Shown piece by piece: positions 36,801-51,622 of a stretch of DNA of 64,000 bases. The notes below the pieces were generated by a model. The model did no database searches. It was not told the DNA's origin and saw only the letters and a program-made list of their open reading frames with translations. Source of the stretch: Linnemannia hyalina (Eukaryota; Mortierellomycota; Mortierellomycetes; Mortierellales; Mortierellaceae); the NCBI GenBank assembly GCA_019671135.1, contig JAHRHY010000010.1, positions 1,054,001-1,118,000 of the forward strand. The letters run 5' to 3'. Both the position numbers and the translations under genes were made by a program. The stretch's first letter is position 1; each line of letters begins with the position of its first letter.

Positions 36801-38817
36801 CAACCACAAGAGCACAAAAAAAAAAAAGAGGAGATATTCTGGGTTTGCTTTGTACGCCGTCCGTAGGAGTCAGAGTGATATATGCCCCTTTGCCCCTTTG
36901 CTGTCCTTCCCCTTCTCCCCTTCTCCCTTTATCCTCCCTTTCTTTGTCCGCTGCACAAGATGCAACAACCACAACATTGACAATACCAAAAAAAATGAAG
37001 ACATGCTAACGAAATGACGAGGGGTCACATCCTTTTCCGAACAACACTTTTTTTCTTGGATTTGGATATTTTTTTTAATACCCTGTTTTGATATGCAAGA
37101 TGACATCCTTCTTTTTTGCAATTGAAAGCTGCGAATCCCGGCGGGCTTGGTGGATGGCAGAGGCTAGATCGCAAAACTCGAATTTGTATTTTACTTTCGA
37201 GTCTAGTGCTGAGATATTTTTTATCGCTTTTTTTTTTTTTTTTTTTTTTTTTTTTTGTCTAATAGGGTTCTCACTTCTTATCTTTTTCTTCCTCGGATGC
37301 AGCAAGTATTCATCGTAATGGTTCAGCCATGTGGGTCAGTTTCCTTCCTTCCTTCGTCATTCGCTAGCTCGTATCTGTACATGTGGTCAGTCCTAGTTTC
37401 TCGACGTATTTTTTGCTAATCCGCGACAAAGCTGTCAACTAGTCGACTTTTTGCACGCTCGACATTCGCTTTGAATCGTCCCCTCACTCGCCTTTTATTT
37501 CCTCGTCCTTCATGCACGCAAAGATGTGATGATGCGATTCTCGGGTGCGATAGTGGGTTCGACTTTCAACTCTATCTAGATTTTTTTTATCATCGTTGCG
37601 TCTTACAAAAAAAAAAAAAAAAAAAAAAAAAAGAGTATGAACAAACTCGCAAAACAAATCGTTTTTTTTTTCTCTCTCTTTACCACTCGCTGCACGCCGT
37701 TATTGTTTGAAACTTGATCTTTTGTCGATAATTCCTATTTGCTTCGCTCAACTCATCTTCTCCGCCAAAAAAAAACAAAAAAAAAAAAAAGGCCGGGGTT
37801 GAAACTTGATCATTTTTTCAAGTTCTTCTTCTCGCCTTATGCAATTGCCACTCGTTTTGCAATTTGTTATTGTTCGTTGCCATTCGTTACCATTTTTTCA
37901 GTAGGCGACCAAGTTCTCCCACCACCAACCACTCACTCACTCACTCACTCACCGCACCTAGCATTATCAAAGATGAAAAAGTCAGCCCGCCAACCCAACA
38001 ACTTTTTGCTCTTGTGAGAAGAGGGCCCAAAAGAATCATTGTTCGAATCAACAAATGAAAAGAGCGAGCGGGCTGTGGAAATTTAAGACCAAATTTGGAA
38101 CTGTTCATTCACCCCCAACCTGTCAACCAACAACAACAGAGCACAAAATCGACGACAGGGAGATGAGGTCAGGGCTCCTCGTGCCCATCCTTGCTTTATT
38201 TGTCGATTCTAGCACATGGCCTACCCTTGCCGGAAGAACAGCGAAAAGAAAAGAGGGGGGGACGGATAAAAAAAAAAAAAAAGAGTTTTACGGCCGACCT
38301 GTGGAATCAAACGGCGTTTTCTCTAGTTTTGTTCTACGAGTCGGAAAACGTTTGACTTTCTCTCTTCTTCTGTGTGAACGTTCCCCTCATGTTTTACTGT
38401 ACATGTCTTTTTTTTATTTTTATCGCTTCAAGCACTTCTCTCTCTCATTAACCCTCCCAATCTCCTCCTCATTCAAGGGCTGCAAATCTTACAACAACCT
38501 TCGACACATTTCAAGCGTGGCTGCGTTGCAGGTGTGCGACCTTATTTACCGAGATTTTTTTGTCGCATTGCAGTCATCATATACATCTCATATTCCGAAC
38601 ATAAGGCAAGCTCAAGCTACGAGCCACAAACAACAACCTCAAAAAAAAAAGTGGGGGGGGGGGTCCGTACGAAGTTGATTGACATTTGTTATTTCATTTT
38701 TTGAGAGTGTGGTAGTGGTGTGGTAAGGCAATGAAAGAAAAGAAAGGTACTGCAAATATCTAAAAGATTCTTGCCGCAGCTGTCGATAATATTGCTGTGT
38801 GTGTGGAAGAAAGCCAT
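33854..38817. other. Gene-poor 5 kb region
   Basis: No supported gene, tRNA or repeat element. It contains the ATPase promoter (to about 34300), an AAAAAG run (34390-34425), homopolymers (T tract of about 29 at 37228-37256, A tract of about 27 at 37606, A runs at 37768 and 38268), and a CACT microsatellite (about 37930-37955). Short open frames here are low-complexity. Confidence 0.5.
33932..33938 (-). promoter_or_regulatory. TATA box of the Na/K-type ATPase
   Basis: TATATA-type element about 80 bp upstream of the start codon at 33853, flanked by G-rich sequence. A TATTTAAA-like element lies further up at about 34105. Confidence 0.5.
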
Positions 38818-41174
38818 CTATTGTCTCTCAGTATCCAATTTAAGAGAAAAGAACACAAAAGGTTTGTAGTCCTTCTCGTTGAATCCAGGAATAACTTCGT
38901 CTCCAGTAGCATCCTCGCGATGTGCACCGCCTCGGTTTGAAGGCGATCCTCCCAAATGACCATACTGTGCCGTCAAAATGTCAAGAATCTTCTTGTCCTG
39001 TTTCAGCTTGGGCTTGATCGTGAAGCCGACAAAGTCTGGAGGAAGACCATAGCGCAAGACAGACTCGACAAAGACGCGGAGTGACTTCAAGTGTGTCCAT
39101 GCCTGGAAGACCTCACCAAAATTGGTCTTGGCCAATCTCAGAATCGTTGCCCACAGCTCCTTCTCAGACGCATCCATCTCCTCCAGCTCACGCCTCTGCT
39201 CCGCAATCGCATCCTCGCTGTACTTGAAATCGCGGACGATAAATCTAATCACAAATTACATGCGTCAAAAGGTCAATCGCAAATTCCTTTTCTTCTGCAT
39301 TACATATCTCGCATTGACACAAACGTGGTTCATATCACGACGTGTTCAATTGTATCCCAAATGCTCACCTCTCCTCGCGACACTTGTTGGTAAAGTCCTC
39401 TACAATACGCCTGAAAAGTGTGACAGTGTACAGTCCGTACTCATCATCCTCAGCAATTTTTCTATTCAAGTCACAGGTACCGGAGGAATTGAAAGCATGT
39501 TAGTAAATGTGTCCCTCGTCAATAAACATTTGCTTGCTGGAAGCTATTACAACAGTGATACATTGGACGAAAGATAACGTACTGTGAGGACCGAGGAACG
39601 ACCATCTGAGTAAGGCTCTCGTACTTGTTTGACCAGTCCTTGTAAAGAGTTCTAGAAGATCATAGCAAGTAATAAATTAGCATAATAATTTCCAACGCTT
39701 TTGTTGAACGGGCAATAATGGTAAGAGCACATCTCGATCCATCAATACTCACTTTGGTACGGCGACAACAAGAGTCTCCAAGTATTCAGAGTCCAAAACA
39801 ACGTGCACCTTCTTCACAAAGGGGACAATGTTCCTGGATGCCAGGTTACCACTACGTAGAGTTTAAGCAATCATTCAGTAGAAGCGTTAGTCAAAGTCGA
39901 TCCATTGTTTCTGAAATCAACAAATATCCTCACAGCCTTATGTCGATCCATTTGAAACAGCAAAGGAACAGTCCGTACATCTCTCGCCTCTGAATGCCCT
40001 GCAAATTTCCTTTGACAACGTTGTAGTTGGCCATCTTGTTCTTCATCAGGGTATCAATCGACGCGACCTCCTATAGAGTTCGAATCCACGATGAATAAAA
40101 AGTAACAGTATTAGCGACCAATTGCACATTAATTTGTCCCCTTAGTACCCAAGATAGGTCTTCCAAAAGCATACTGTAAAATACGCAGTATATAGTGGGG
40201 CGTAGACGTACGTTGTTCAGAAGCTCGGCGAGTTCGACGAGTGACTTGTCCGTGCGGTACTTCATAGTGTTCCATTGGAAGGTCTTCAGAAAGTTATCGA
40301 TGGTCTCTATTATATGCATGAACAGGGGTGTTCTCTCAATGTCAGCAGATCGTTGAAAAAAATAATACATACAGAGACTAGATCACATCTCCAAGAAGAC
40401 GACACTGTTCCTGTTGTTGTTGTTGTAGTCCCCAGAAGCTGTGCCTTTCTTGCAAAGATCTCCTTTGTCAACCATGTCGCAAACGCAACTTATAGGCAGA
40501 CCAACAAAAACCTCGTAATTTCTCTCTCTTTCTTAGTGAACTACATCATCTATCCCCTTTCATCCAATTAAACATATCGAGTTCCAATCCTCAGTCCGAG
40601 AACTTACTCTCGTTCACAGAAAGACTTCCAGCAAGCTTGGTGGCAGCCTCGGCGCCCAAGAGCGATCGAATGATATCGACCAGCTTGTTGGCAGACGACT
40701 CAAAAGCGGTATCTTGCTTCGCCAAGTCCTCCGACAACAAAACGAGCGTATCCAAAGTTCCAATCTATCCATGAATACACACACAACGTGAACATTGTAA
40801 TAAGTTGTGATTGTGTTAGATTTTCCCAGGCGTCACGCATTCATTCTTTCATTCATTCAACTGGGCCATTCCACGTCTGTCAGAGAAAGTGGGTGTTGCA
40901 AAAAGAAGCCGAATGAAAACAACAGCAAGGGCTACTCGTATCCAAACAATAACACCAACTCGTACGCTTCCAAAAATACGAGTACGCTTGGCAGAGAAGA
41001 AAGGACGCGTCGAGAAAGAAAGGTGGCAAGGGACGGTACCTTGAATTCAGGGATGGGCAATGGGGCGACTTCAGCAAGGTCGTTCTGGCTGGAGGCGATC
41101 TTGGCCTTGAAGTTCTGGAAGGTGACGGTGCGGTTGCCCTCTCCGGGGACAGACACAAACCAGTACTCGGGCAT
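38818..41174 (-). CDS. VMA5: V-type proton ATPase subunit C
   Basis: Stalk subunit of the vacuolar V1 sector. It holds V1 on V0 and is released during reversible disassembly. Exons on the minus strand: 41174-41040, 40764-40608, 40306-40212, 40070-39979, 39851-39753, 39654-39583, 39461-39369, 39244-38818. Phases close through all eight, giving 389 residues (family about 380-395). It begins MPEYWFVSVPGEGN, typical of Vma5. Conserved blocks follow: FQWNTMKYRTDKSLVEL, VVLDSEYLETLVVAVPK, and near the end HLKSLRVFVESVLRYGLPP. It is the first of four genes on the same strand, 327 bp downstream of the FHIP gene. No damage seen. Confidence 0.96.
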
Positions 41175-41501
41175 GGCGTTAGACGATGGTATGGGGGGGG
41201 GGGGAAGGGAGTGGAGCGTTGATGAATAGAACGAAAAAAGGATGCGATGAACTGCCTGTCGACAAGTCGATCCTTTGCCTGAGTGAGAGCACTTCACGCC
41301 TCGAGGTCTGCGTGACTGTCAGGCCGTGCCCCTGTGCTCTTGCATAGTGGTCAGAGACAAGTTGAACATTGGACAAGGTGCTTGTTGACGTCAAAGGGAG
41401 AGGCGGGAAAGGGGGGAAAGGGAAAGACTTCTGATATTCTACCCCGTTACATATCCATTTACATTCTATATTTTTACTTATGCTTAACAATGATACTTTG
41501 T
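41175..41501. other. FHIP 3' / VMA5 5' spacer
   Basis: 327 bp between same-strand genes, with a G run at about 41192-41201 and no gene. Confidence 0.4.
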
Positions 41502-44500
41502 CTACAGAAACCGCACCTTGTCAACGCCAAGTCCACGGCGCACTTGTGCGACCGCAACAATCTCCTTGACAACCTCCTCCAGGATAACAACGTTCGTCAA
41601 AAGCTGACCCAACGTCACGGTCTTCTCGCGCCTTCCAGAGCTCGGAATTTCGCCTGAGGCTGTCGTGCTCGAAGATGCCTCGCGTGTCCGCCTTGAGGGC
41701 TTGGGAGTCTTTGGAGCATCGCCAGCTTCATCCGATCTACCAACAGATCCCTCCACGCTGTCCTCCTCCTCACTCATCTCTGACCGTCCTGTCTCGCCGT
41801 CAGTCTCGCTGTCAGAGTCGTTGATGAATCCATCGGAGAACAGGGGTTTGATCAACATAGTGTCCATGGTCCTGAGAAGCATAGGGTTGGGGGTATGGTT
41901 GGCCTGAGTGCCGTACGATCCCCAGGAAGAAGGTTGAGTGCCGGCAGGTCCGGCCATACCAGCGGGTCCCGTTGACCGAGCACCCATCGAAGTCGAGTAG
42001 TTCGAGTTTGTGTACAGTGGGAGGGAACCAGCCACGATAGAGGACCCTCTAGGAGGGTAGACTACGACAGGGGACGTAGGCGATGACACATTGACCTCAG
42101 CTTCCAGAGCTGGAGCCAATGGTCCGCCATTGCCATCGCTAGCACCAGACGCGACTGGGGTAGCGTTCTTGCCAAAAGGACGCTTACTGATACCTGTCGT
42201 AGGCGAGAGGAACGACATGTTGGAGGGCGACGACATGAGACTCGAAGGTGAACTGCTCTTTCTGGCCTTGGGCGAAGGGATCATAAGGGTAGGGGGACGT
42301 GCTCCGGCGACTGGAGTGCGAGGAGTCGATCCCATGGGTCCAGGGCTCATCGAGGCTGCCATCGAAGGTGCATGTTGGTGACGAGGGTCATATGACGCCT
42401 GGGGTCCACTGTGATACTGTTGAGGTTGCTGGTACTGCTGGTATTGCTGCGGGTACTGCTGAGACTGAGGCTGTTGGTACTGTTGAGAGTATTGTTGATG
42501 CTGGTGTTGAGGTGCGCGGCGACGGTCGTTGGCCAAGCCAGGGGTATGAATGGCGCTGTTGAGTTCCGTGGCGACCAAAAGGCCGCGGCGGCGATCAGCA
42601 AGGTACTCGTCGAATCCATCAATCTCGCTCCTGTAGTAGTCCACCTGCTGGGTCAAGGTCTTGAGCATAGTGAAGAACGGAGGGAAAGACTTGAAGGCGG
42701 GCGATTCGGAGGCATCGGCATTGGTGGCAGGGACAGGCGAGGCAGTCTTGCCAGACTTGCCATTGGCGCTACGAGTGAGGTAGGCGGGCAGCGAGTCCTC
42801 GTCGTCAGAGTCGCCAAGCTGGAAGCGAACGTCAGACTGAGGGTTGGTTCCTTCTTCATCAGCTGACTTCTTGATATCCGAGGACTTGAACAGCAACCAT
42901 CCTTCCAGAGAACGGTAGGGGCAGACAGCCAAAGAGGTGATGACTCCAGTCAGGGCCAAGTTGAGCTCGACACTGTGAGAGAAATAGTGATAGAGCGTAC
43001 CGAGCAAAATCTGCAAAAGTGGATCCGAAGGCTGCAGGCGGTGCATGGGGACAGGGTGGACCTTATCGCAGCAAGTAAGAGCGCCCATAGCTTCTGTCGT
43101 CTTTTCCTGCTCCCGAATAAAAGCATCGCCGGAAAGTTCGTCAGGCAGATCCATCTTTTGGCCGTACTTCATACTGCGACGGCGTTGCTTCTTCTGCTCC
43201 AAGGCAGAGGGTTGACCAGGCTTGGCCTCGCTGCTTTCCTTCCTCTGCAAGAAACACTGGTGGGTCTCAACGGTGCCCTCGGCATCACGCAAGTACGACT
43301 CGTATCCGTTGCAGAAGATCTCAGCAGTGTTGTGGGGATTGATGGTCGAGATAAGGGCGTAAAAGAGGTCGAGTTCGTGGACATGGTGGCTGATCATGGT
43401 CAACTCGGCATCCATGGAGTTGGATTGGTCGGGCGACTCGCGGAAAGAGGTTGCCTTGCTGTCTGGCTGGATGCTGAGCAACTTGAGCGAGTACTTGCAG
43501 TGGCGGGTGATGACGGTGTTCAACAGCTTCAAGGTCGCAATCACTGTGGGCTGGGATCGGGACTTGAGCCGCGAGAGGATCAGATCCTTGAGGGTGAAGC
43601 GTCCATGAGCCATGAAGTAGGGCGATGTTCCTTGAGGGTTCTGAATCTCTGCGAATGCGTCGTCAGTAGCTGCGGATGTCTTGACGTTGCTTTGCTCGTC
43701 GTCTGAAGCCATCAGGAAACCAACTACCAAGTCGACCAACGCCTCGTGTTCTAGGACTTGAAGAATTAAATCGATGTAGCTAATAACAGCCACAGAGCTC
43801 CCGTCCGTGTCAGAGCACTCCAAGATGGAAGGGTACAAAATGTTCTCCAAGAACACCGACTTGAACGAGACCAAAAGGGCGGCGACAATGTCGCTGCTGG
43901 GGCACCGCATCATGATGTCCTGGCAGAACTCGAGCAGCTTCAAGAAAGCATCCAGTCTCGATTGAAAGTCGGGAGAGGTCGATATTTCAATGTTGACTCG
44001 GTTTGACTGGGTAGTCTCAGCGGGGGGTGCGCGGTCGTTTAGGGTCCCGACCATGCTGTTTATATTGTTGGGTCCACCGCGGACAAGCAACTTGCGAGGG
44101 AGCTGAGAGTAAGACGCACCGACTCCTGCACTCAAAAAGGAGGTGAAACCCAACTCCATGATGTATTCTCCGAGTGATCCAGTCGCCAATTCCATCAAGA
44201 ACAACAATCCAGTTCGAGCAAAGTCGCCGGCTTTTCCTTCCAGGTGTACGAATCGTGAGAGGTATGAGAAGAGCAAGAACTCATAGTCGCTCTTGGGTTG
44301 AGGGACCGTCTGAGGGATGGTCGAGTTGTCCTTGTTGGGTGCATCCGATGAAACCGAATCCTGTGTTGCCGAATCCTGTCCTGCCGATGTGTCGAGTGAT
44401 CGTTGAGCAGCGGCGGCGTCGTTGGCTGCATCGGCAGTAGCAGTCTTGATGGTCTTTAACAGCTCCATGGTCTCCATGGTCTTTTGAAGTCTCTTGGCAG

Positions 44501-45239
44501 TCCCACGCTGGGGGACGGTGAGCCATAGCTTGTCGTGGAAAAAGATGTTGAGGAGCTCGGGATAGCCGTGGATCTTGGAGCAAAGGATGTACATCAGATC
44601 AATGAGATCCTCATGGTAGCTCTCACCATCAAACTCTGACCCTTGGGCACATGTCCGGAGGAGCTTGACGGTGGGCGTGTGGACAGCTTTGTGGACTAAG
44701 AATCGGTCGTCCAGTAGGTTGATCATGCTGGCAATCGTCCGAATCGTCTCGCCCATGATACCCTTGGGCTCGTCACCCTCAGCATTGTTCACTAGCTTGG
44801 TAAGGACGCTGTTATTGACAAGATATTCCATACAGACGCCCATTGCTGAATCTTCGTCGAGACGAGACTCTTCGTCAACAAGGAGGTCGACCATGCTCTT
44901 GAGGCGCATAGGAATCTCGGTCTGCTGAACGTACAGGCTGCGTTTCTCAGGGGTCGAGAAACCTTTCTGTGTAAACAAAAGGGGGATGGACACAACAGTG
45001 GGTCAGTCATCAGTCTCATCTGGTTGGATGATGCTTGCTTTGTCTGTAGCCATCATTCCTTCTGTTTCTCTCCCACGCCTGTGAAGAAATACTTTAAAGT
45101 CATTGAAGTGAGCATGTGTGATTACCTCAACTACGATCCAGCAATTGTTGAAGCGACTGACTTGCATGGCGCTACTAGGCTCGGTCCTAGGAGCAGTCAT
45201 GATGGTCTTTTTCAGCTTGTTCCAGAAACTGGAATCCAT
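41502..45239 (-). CDS. FHIP family protein (FTS- and Hook-interacting, RAI16-like)
   Basis: Subunit of the FTS-Hook-FHIP complex, which links early endosomes to dynein; the complex is known in filamentous fungi such as Aspergillus. Exons on the minus strand: 45239-45126 (MDSSFWNKLKKTIMT) and 44966-41502; 1192 residues. The N-terminal helical repeat region has MRLKSMVDLLVDEESRLD, LDDRFLVHKAVHTPTVKLLR and SKIHGYPELLNIFFHD, typical of the family. A middle segment (about 42290-42520) is Gln/Tyr/Pro-rich and disordered. The extreme C-terminus, VVILEEVVKEIVAVAQVRR, matches the conserved FHIP end. Longer than animal FHIP1 (about 970), because of the inserts. An acidic Ser-rich stretch (about 41700-41850) precedes the C-terminal block. 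Confidence 0.9.
42410..42520 (-). repeat. Gln/Tyr-rich coding repeat in FHIP
   Basis: Imperfect trinucleotide and hexanucleotide repeat coding QQYQQPQ-type units within the disordered linker. Confidence 0.85.
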
Positions 45240-45796
45240 GGTGGATTATGCGTGCCTCTGTGTTAAAGTTGGGAGTATGATGTGTTGGGTGATGGAAGGG
45301 AGAGCGAGCTCACAGCGACCTTTGCGGGCGGTCTGGGTGAGATTGTCTGGAGGTAGGGACTGACGGTGGTCTGTGGGATGGCGGAAGGGATGATGACGAG
45401 GGCGGTGGCAGCGGTGGTGGCGTCCGGCGGTCGAGGCGAGAGGTGAGAGCGGAGGTAAAGAAGAAGAGAAGAACAGGCGTTGAGTGAAAAAGAGGGTGTT
45501 TCTCAGGAACGAACGCCAGGCTTCAGTAAAAAAAAGACAGTCCGTGAACAGTGGCTAAAATTATCGTTGGGGACGGCATGGCACATGGCACGGGCACACA
45601 CACAATGGAAATCTCAATGAGCAAAATCGTATTATTTGGGGTTTTTTTCAATCATAAGTCAAGGGTAAAGGGTTCCAACGCCCTTCACGTTCCTTGATCG
45701 GGTTTTGTCATCTTGTCCTATCGCCTCGAATCGTTGTCCGTAGCTATCCAGTTTATCTGCAATTGAGAAAAAAGAGTCGAGTGGCTGGGTGTATTT
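45240..45796. other. Spacer between FHIP and second DEAD-box gene
   Basis: FHIP promoter and helicase 3' region; no gene seen. Confidence 0.4.
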
Positions 45797-48142
<2,346 letters not shown>

Positions 48143-48604
48143 GTTGTGATATGCTCGAGGAAGTGCGTTGGGTTTGCGTAAGTGAGAGTGTAGAGAAAGA
48201 GGAGAATAGGGTGGAAGAGGGGACAGGAGAGGAGTGGGTGGTGGAAAGAGAAGGATGAAAAGAATAGTCGCCATTTGTTTTATACGCGGATATCATGCGA
48301 TTTGATTGGCTGAGAGGGAAACACAGCAGACATGGAACTCACCTTCGCAGGGACGCCTTTTTTTTCTTTCACAAACATAGACACATACACACATAGGAGC
48401 CGATTGTCGTCTTCTTCATCATCGTCGTTCCATTAAATATATTACAGTGTGTGAACGAGGAGAACACCATGATATACAAATACAAAAATTAGGTAAAATA
48501 CAGAAAGGCTGGCATGAGAAAAAGAAGTCGAAACAGTCCACAAGTGGTCCATTCCGGCTCCGAAAAAACGTATCATCCCAGCCTCTGGTTTGTCGAGGAG
48601 ACTT
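48143..48604. other. Spacer between helicase and MFS gene
   Basis: Helicase promoter side and MFS 3' side; no gene seen. Confidence 0.4.
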
Positions 48605-50331
48605 CTACTTCTTCTCCTCCTCGGGCGCATCGTCACTGCCCTTGATTCCATCATAATCGATCTGACTGCTCTCCGATGTGATGTTGCCAGCCTCCGCCTC
48701 CTTCTCAGCTCTGGCCAGCTTCTTCTTGTCGAGTGTAGCCTTGGAAGGGACAAAAACCAAGGTGATACCGACACAGAGCAAGGTCACAGCGAATCCGATC
48801 CAGAGGCCGACCTGGTATCCCTTCAAGCTCGATCCTGTCTTGTGAATCACAGCCCCCGAGATGGCGTTCGTAATCGCCAACCCGACTCCTGATCCTGCTT
48901 GCATTGCAACCGAGAAAACCGCGCCTGAAGTGAGGATAAAGAAACATAAGAAGAGTGTCGTAAGTTTTATGTCAGCCAATAGAACATCACATTATGTGAA
49001 GCAATTTATGTGAATGAACATGGACTTGAAAACTTACTGTTGAGGCCGTGTTCGCCAGATTTGGCCATGGTCAGGGCGGCGACCATGGCGGAGGTGTAGG
49101 TCATTGCAATACCAATCTCGCCGATGCACATCGAGGGGAAGGGCAGGGACCAGTAATTAGTATCAGCATCAGCAATGGCAAACAGAGCAGCTGAAACTGC
49201 CATGCATCCTGTTCCAATCACCAACAGGGGCTTGGCACCCACTTTGGGGATCAAGTATCCGGCAAGAGGATTCAAGACAAGTCCTGGGAATGCCAAGGGG
49301 AAGAAAGCATAGGCAGTGTTCAAGGCTCCGTAACCCATGACTTCCTGGAATATGAGGGTGCAGTAGAGATTGTAGACAAGGTACCATGTCTGGTAGAGAG
49401 CGCCGATAATCAACATGGCGGTGAACATGCGCGTGCGGAAGATGGTCAAGGGAAGCATGGGCGACTCGACCTTCTTTTCAATCCAGACAAAGAGACCCAG
49501 GAGCAAGACTCCGAGGATGAGGCAGACAATGACCTGGACCGACTTCCAGTTTCCATCTGAGATGCCGTAGACGATAGCGAGCAGGGCAGCTGTGATAGTA
49601 ATGGCTCCAGCGAGATCCAGTTTAACGTTGGCGCGGTACTCGGCACTCGATTCTGGGATGACAAAGTAGGCGATGATGGCAACCAGCAAACCCATAATGG
49701 TCGAGCTATAGTGGTGAATGAGAGAGGGTTAGAGTCTACATCTTAAGATTGGACTGAAAGCAGTAATGATGCATAGTTTCAGAGGATTTATGCCTACTAA
49801 AAAATCCTACATGTAGAAAATGTACTTCCAGCCGATGGTGGCGGTAAAGACACCCCCCAGGACGAGGCCGATACCAAATCCAAGGGCACCGCTGCTGGAG
49901 AAGACGGAGAGGGCTCTAGACTTTTCAACCTCTTCGATGTAGGTAAATTGGATCAGGGCGAGGGCGTTGGGGATGGTTGCAGCAGCGCCGAGACCCTGCA
50001 TGGCACGGGCGATGCAGAGGACGATAACACTGTTGCTGAGTCCACAGACGAGGGACCAGATCGAGAACCACACAAGTCCGATAAGGAAGAACAACTTGTG
50101 ACCATACTTGTCGCCGAGCTTGCCTCCGATCAAGAGGAAGGTACCAAAAGTCAAGGTGAAGGCGTTGATGATCCAGGGGAGCTGACTCTCGGAAAAGTTG
50201 AGCTCGGCCTTGATGGTGGGGAGGGAGATGTTGACGGCGGAGAGGTTTGCGACATCGATGAATTGTGCGAGGCAGAAGACGACAAGGATGACCCACTTGG
50301 GGGTTGAGTGCGCCGACTTTGGAGTCAGCAT
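48605..50331 (-). CDS. MFS transporter, DHA2-type (14-helix drug:H+ antiporter-like)
   Basis: Multi-pass membrane exporter. Exons on the minus strand: 50331-49811, 49705-49038, 48924-48605; phases close, 502 residues. The first half carries the MFS loop motif GGKLGDKYGHK, and ARAMQGLGAAATIPNALALI, the antiporter motif C-like helix region. Hydrophobic segments are consistent with about 14 helices. The C-terminal tail is charged (EAEAGNITSESSQ). Similar fungal proteins export small organic compounds, but the substrate is unknown. No biosynthetic gene sits nearby, so it does not look like part of a metabolite cluster. Confidence 0.9.
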
Positions 50332-51622
50332 GGTGAGTTGAATGGAATGAGGTTTTTTTATTTATTTTTCGATGGAGAGGCGAATGAAGGAATGAGCTAT
50401 TGGTGTTGAATGAGAGATGGAGGGAGGAGTGTCAACAAAGGAGAAAGAAAAAGAGGAAAGAAAGGCGAGGAAAGAGTTAAAACGGTCGACAGTTGGTTGC
50501 CCGCTCTTGTGGGACCTTGATTAGGGTTCCGAGGGGAGAAACGACAAAGTCTCCGACTAAAGACGGTTACGGTTTAATGTCGCATGGGTATGTGAGCGAA
50601 ACACACATGGGTGAAAGAAAGAAATCACACACCTTGCTATTTTAACAGGAGGTTTCATATCCAATGGCGAAGGGTGCCAGACAAAAAATAAATAGGGGAA
50701 GGACCCCAGGCGGGGACGATTAGAAGCTGAGCACCTCGATTGCTCGATAGATTGAACTCTTTGAACAAAATGATTGGTTTTCTCTCTTTGTTGTTAAACT
50801 CTCACAGTAGAAAAGGATGGGCGTCTACCCATGTGGTTGTGTACCATCCACCTTTCTATTACCCCGCATTTTCATCCCACTCCACCTTTTTTTATTTTTT
50901 CCCCTCATTCTTTCTTTTTCTTGTGTCGGTTTGTTCGTTGTGTGTCCTTAGCTCTCTTTTTGTTCATTGGAGTGTCACCCCCCAAGGAAAGATCCGTGTG
51001 CACAAAACACTTGCACAAACAACAGACAGCCCTTCTGGATGGTCTGTGCCCTGACACACTCGCACTTTCTTTGCAGCACCCCTTATGCTATCACACACCA
51101 TATTTGTTTCTTGACTCTTCATATCTTCATGTAAGAAAAAAAAAAAGCTTATCGACGAGAGGCACCTTCGCAGAAACATTCTACGGGCAACTGGATCTTG
51201 AACCTCTGCCCTGCCAGGTCTGAAGTTCCCATTGAGGCAAGTTCAATATAGTCCCAATTGTGGTTCCTCCGAAGCCCAAGAAAGCTCTAAAGATGAAGGA
51301 GGTAGGGTATGTAACAAAATTCAGTTCATTCGACACGGGAGACTCAAGAGGAACAGGTAAAGAAAGAAAGAAAGCAAGAAACAGACGCGTAAAAAGAAGC
51401 TGTGCAAAGTAGATTGGATAATACTCCATTTCCTATTGCTTTGCCTGCGAGTGACTGGCCTAGGTGTGGCTTAGTTGTATTGATTGCACTCTCCAGCAAC
51501 CCACTTTCTTTTTTTTTGTGTTCGCCTTCTACAACTGTTTCATTGCATTCGCCACCAAATCGACTTCTTCTTTCGACAGACACACACATCACCTTCCATC
51601 ACCAAATCAACACAGACACAAA
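50332..51622. other. Divergent intergenic region between MFS and RRP45
   Basis: T-rich tracts (50880-50930) and short low-complexity frames only. Promoters of both neighbours presumably lie here. Confidence 0.4.

Noticed and set aside
40071..40090. GAGTTCGAATCCACG, looks like a tRNA B box
   Set aside because: It lies in a VMA5 intron and the flanking bases cannot form a T stem or acceptor stem; no A box at the right distance.
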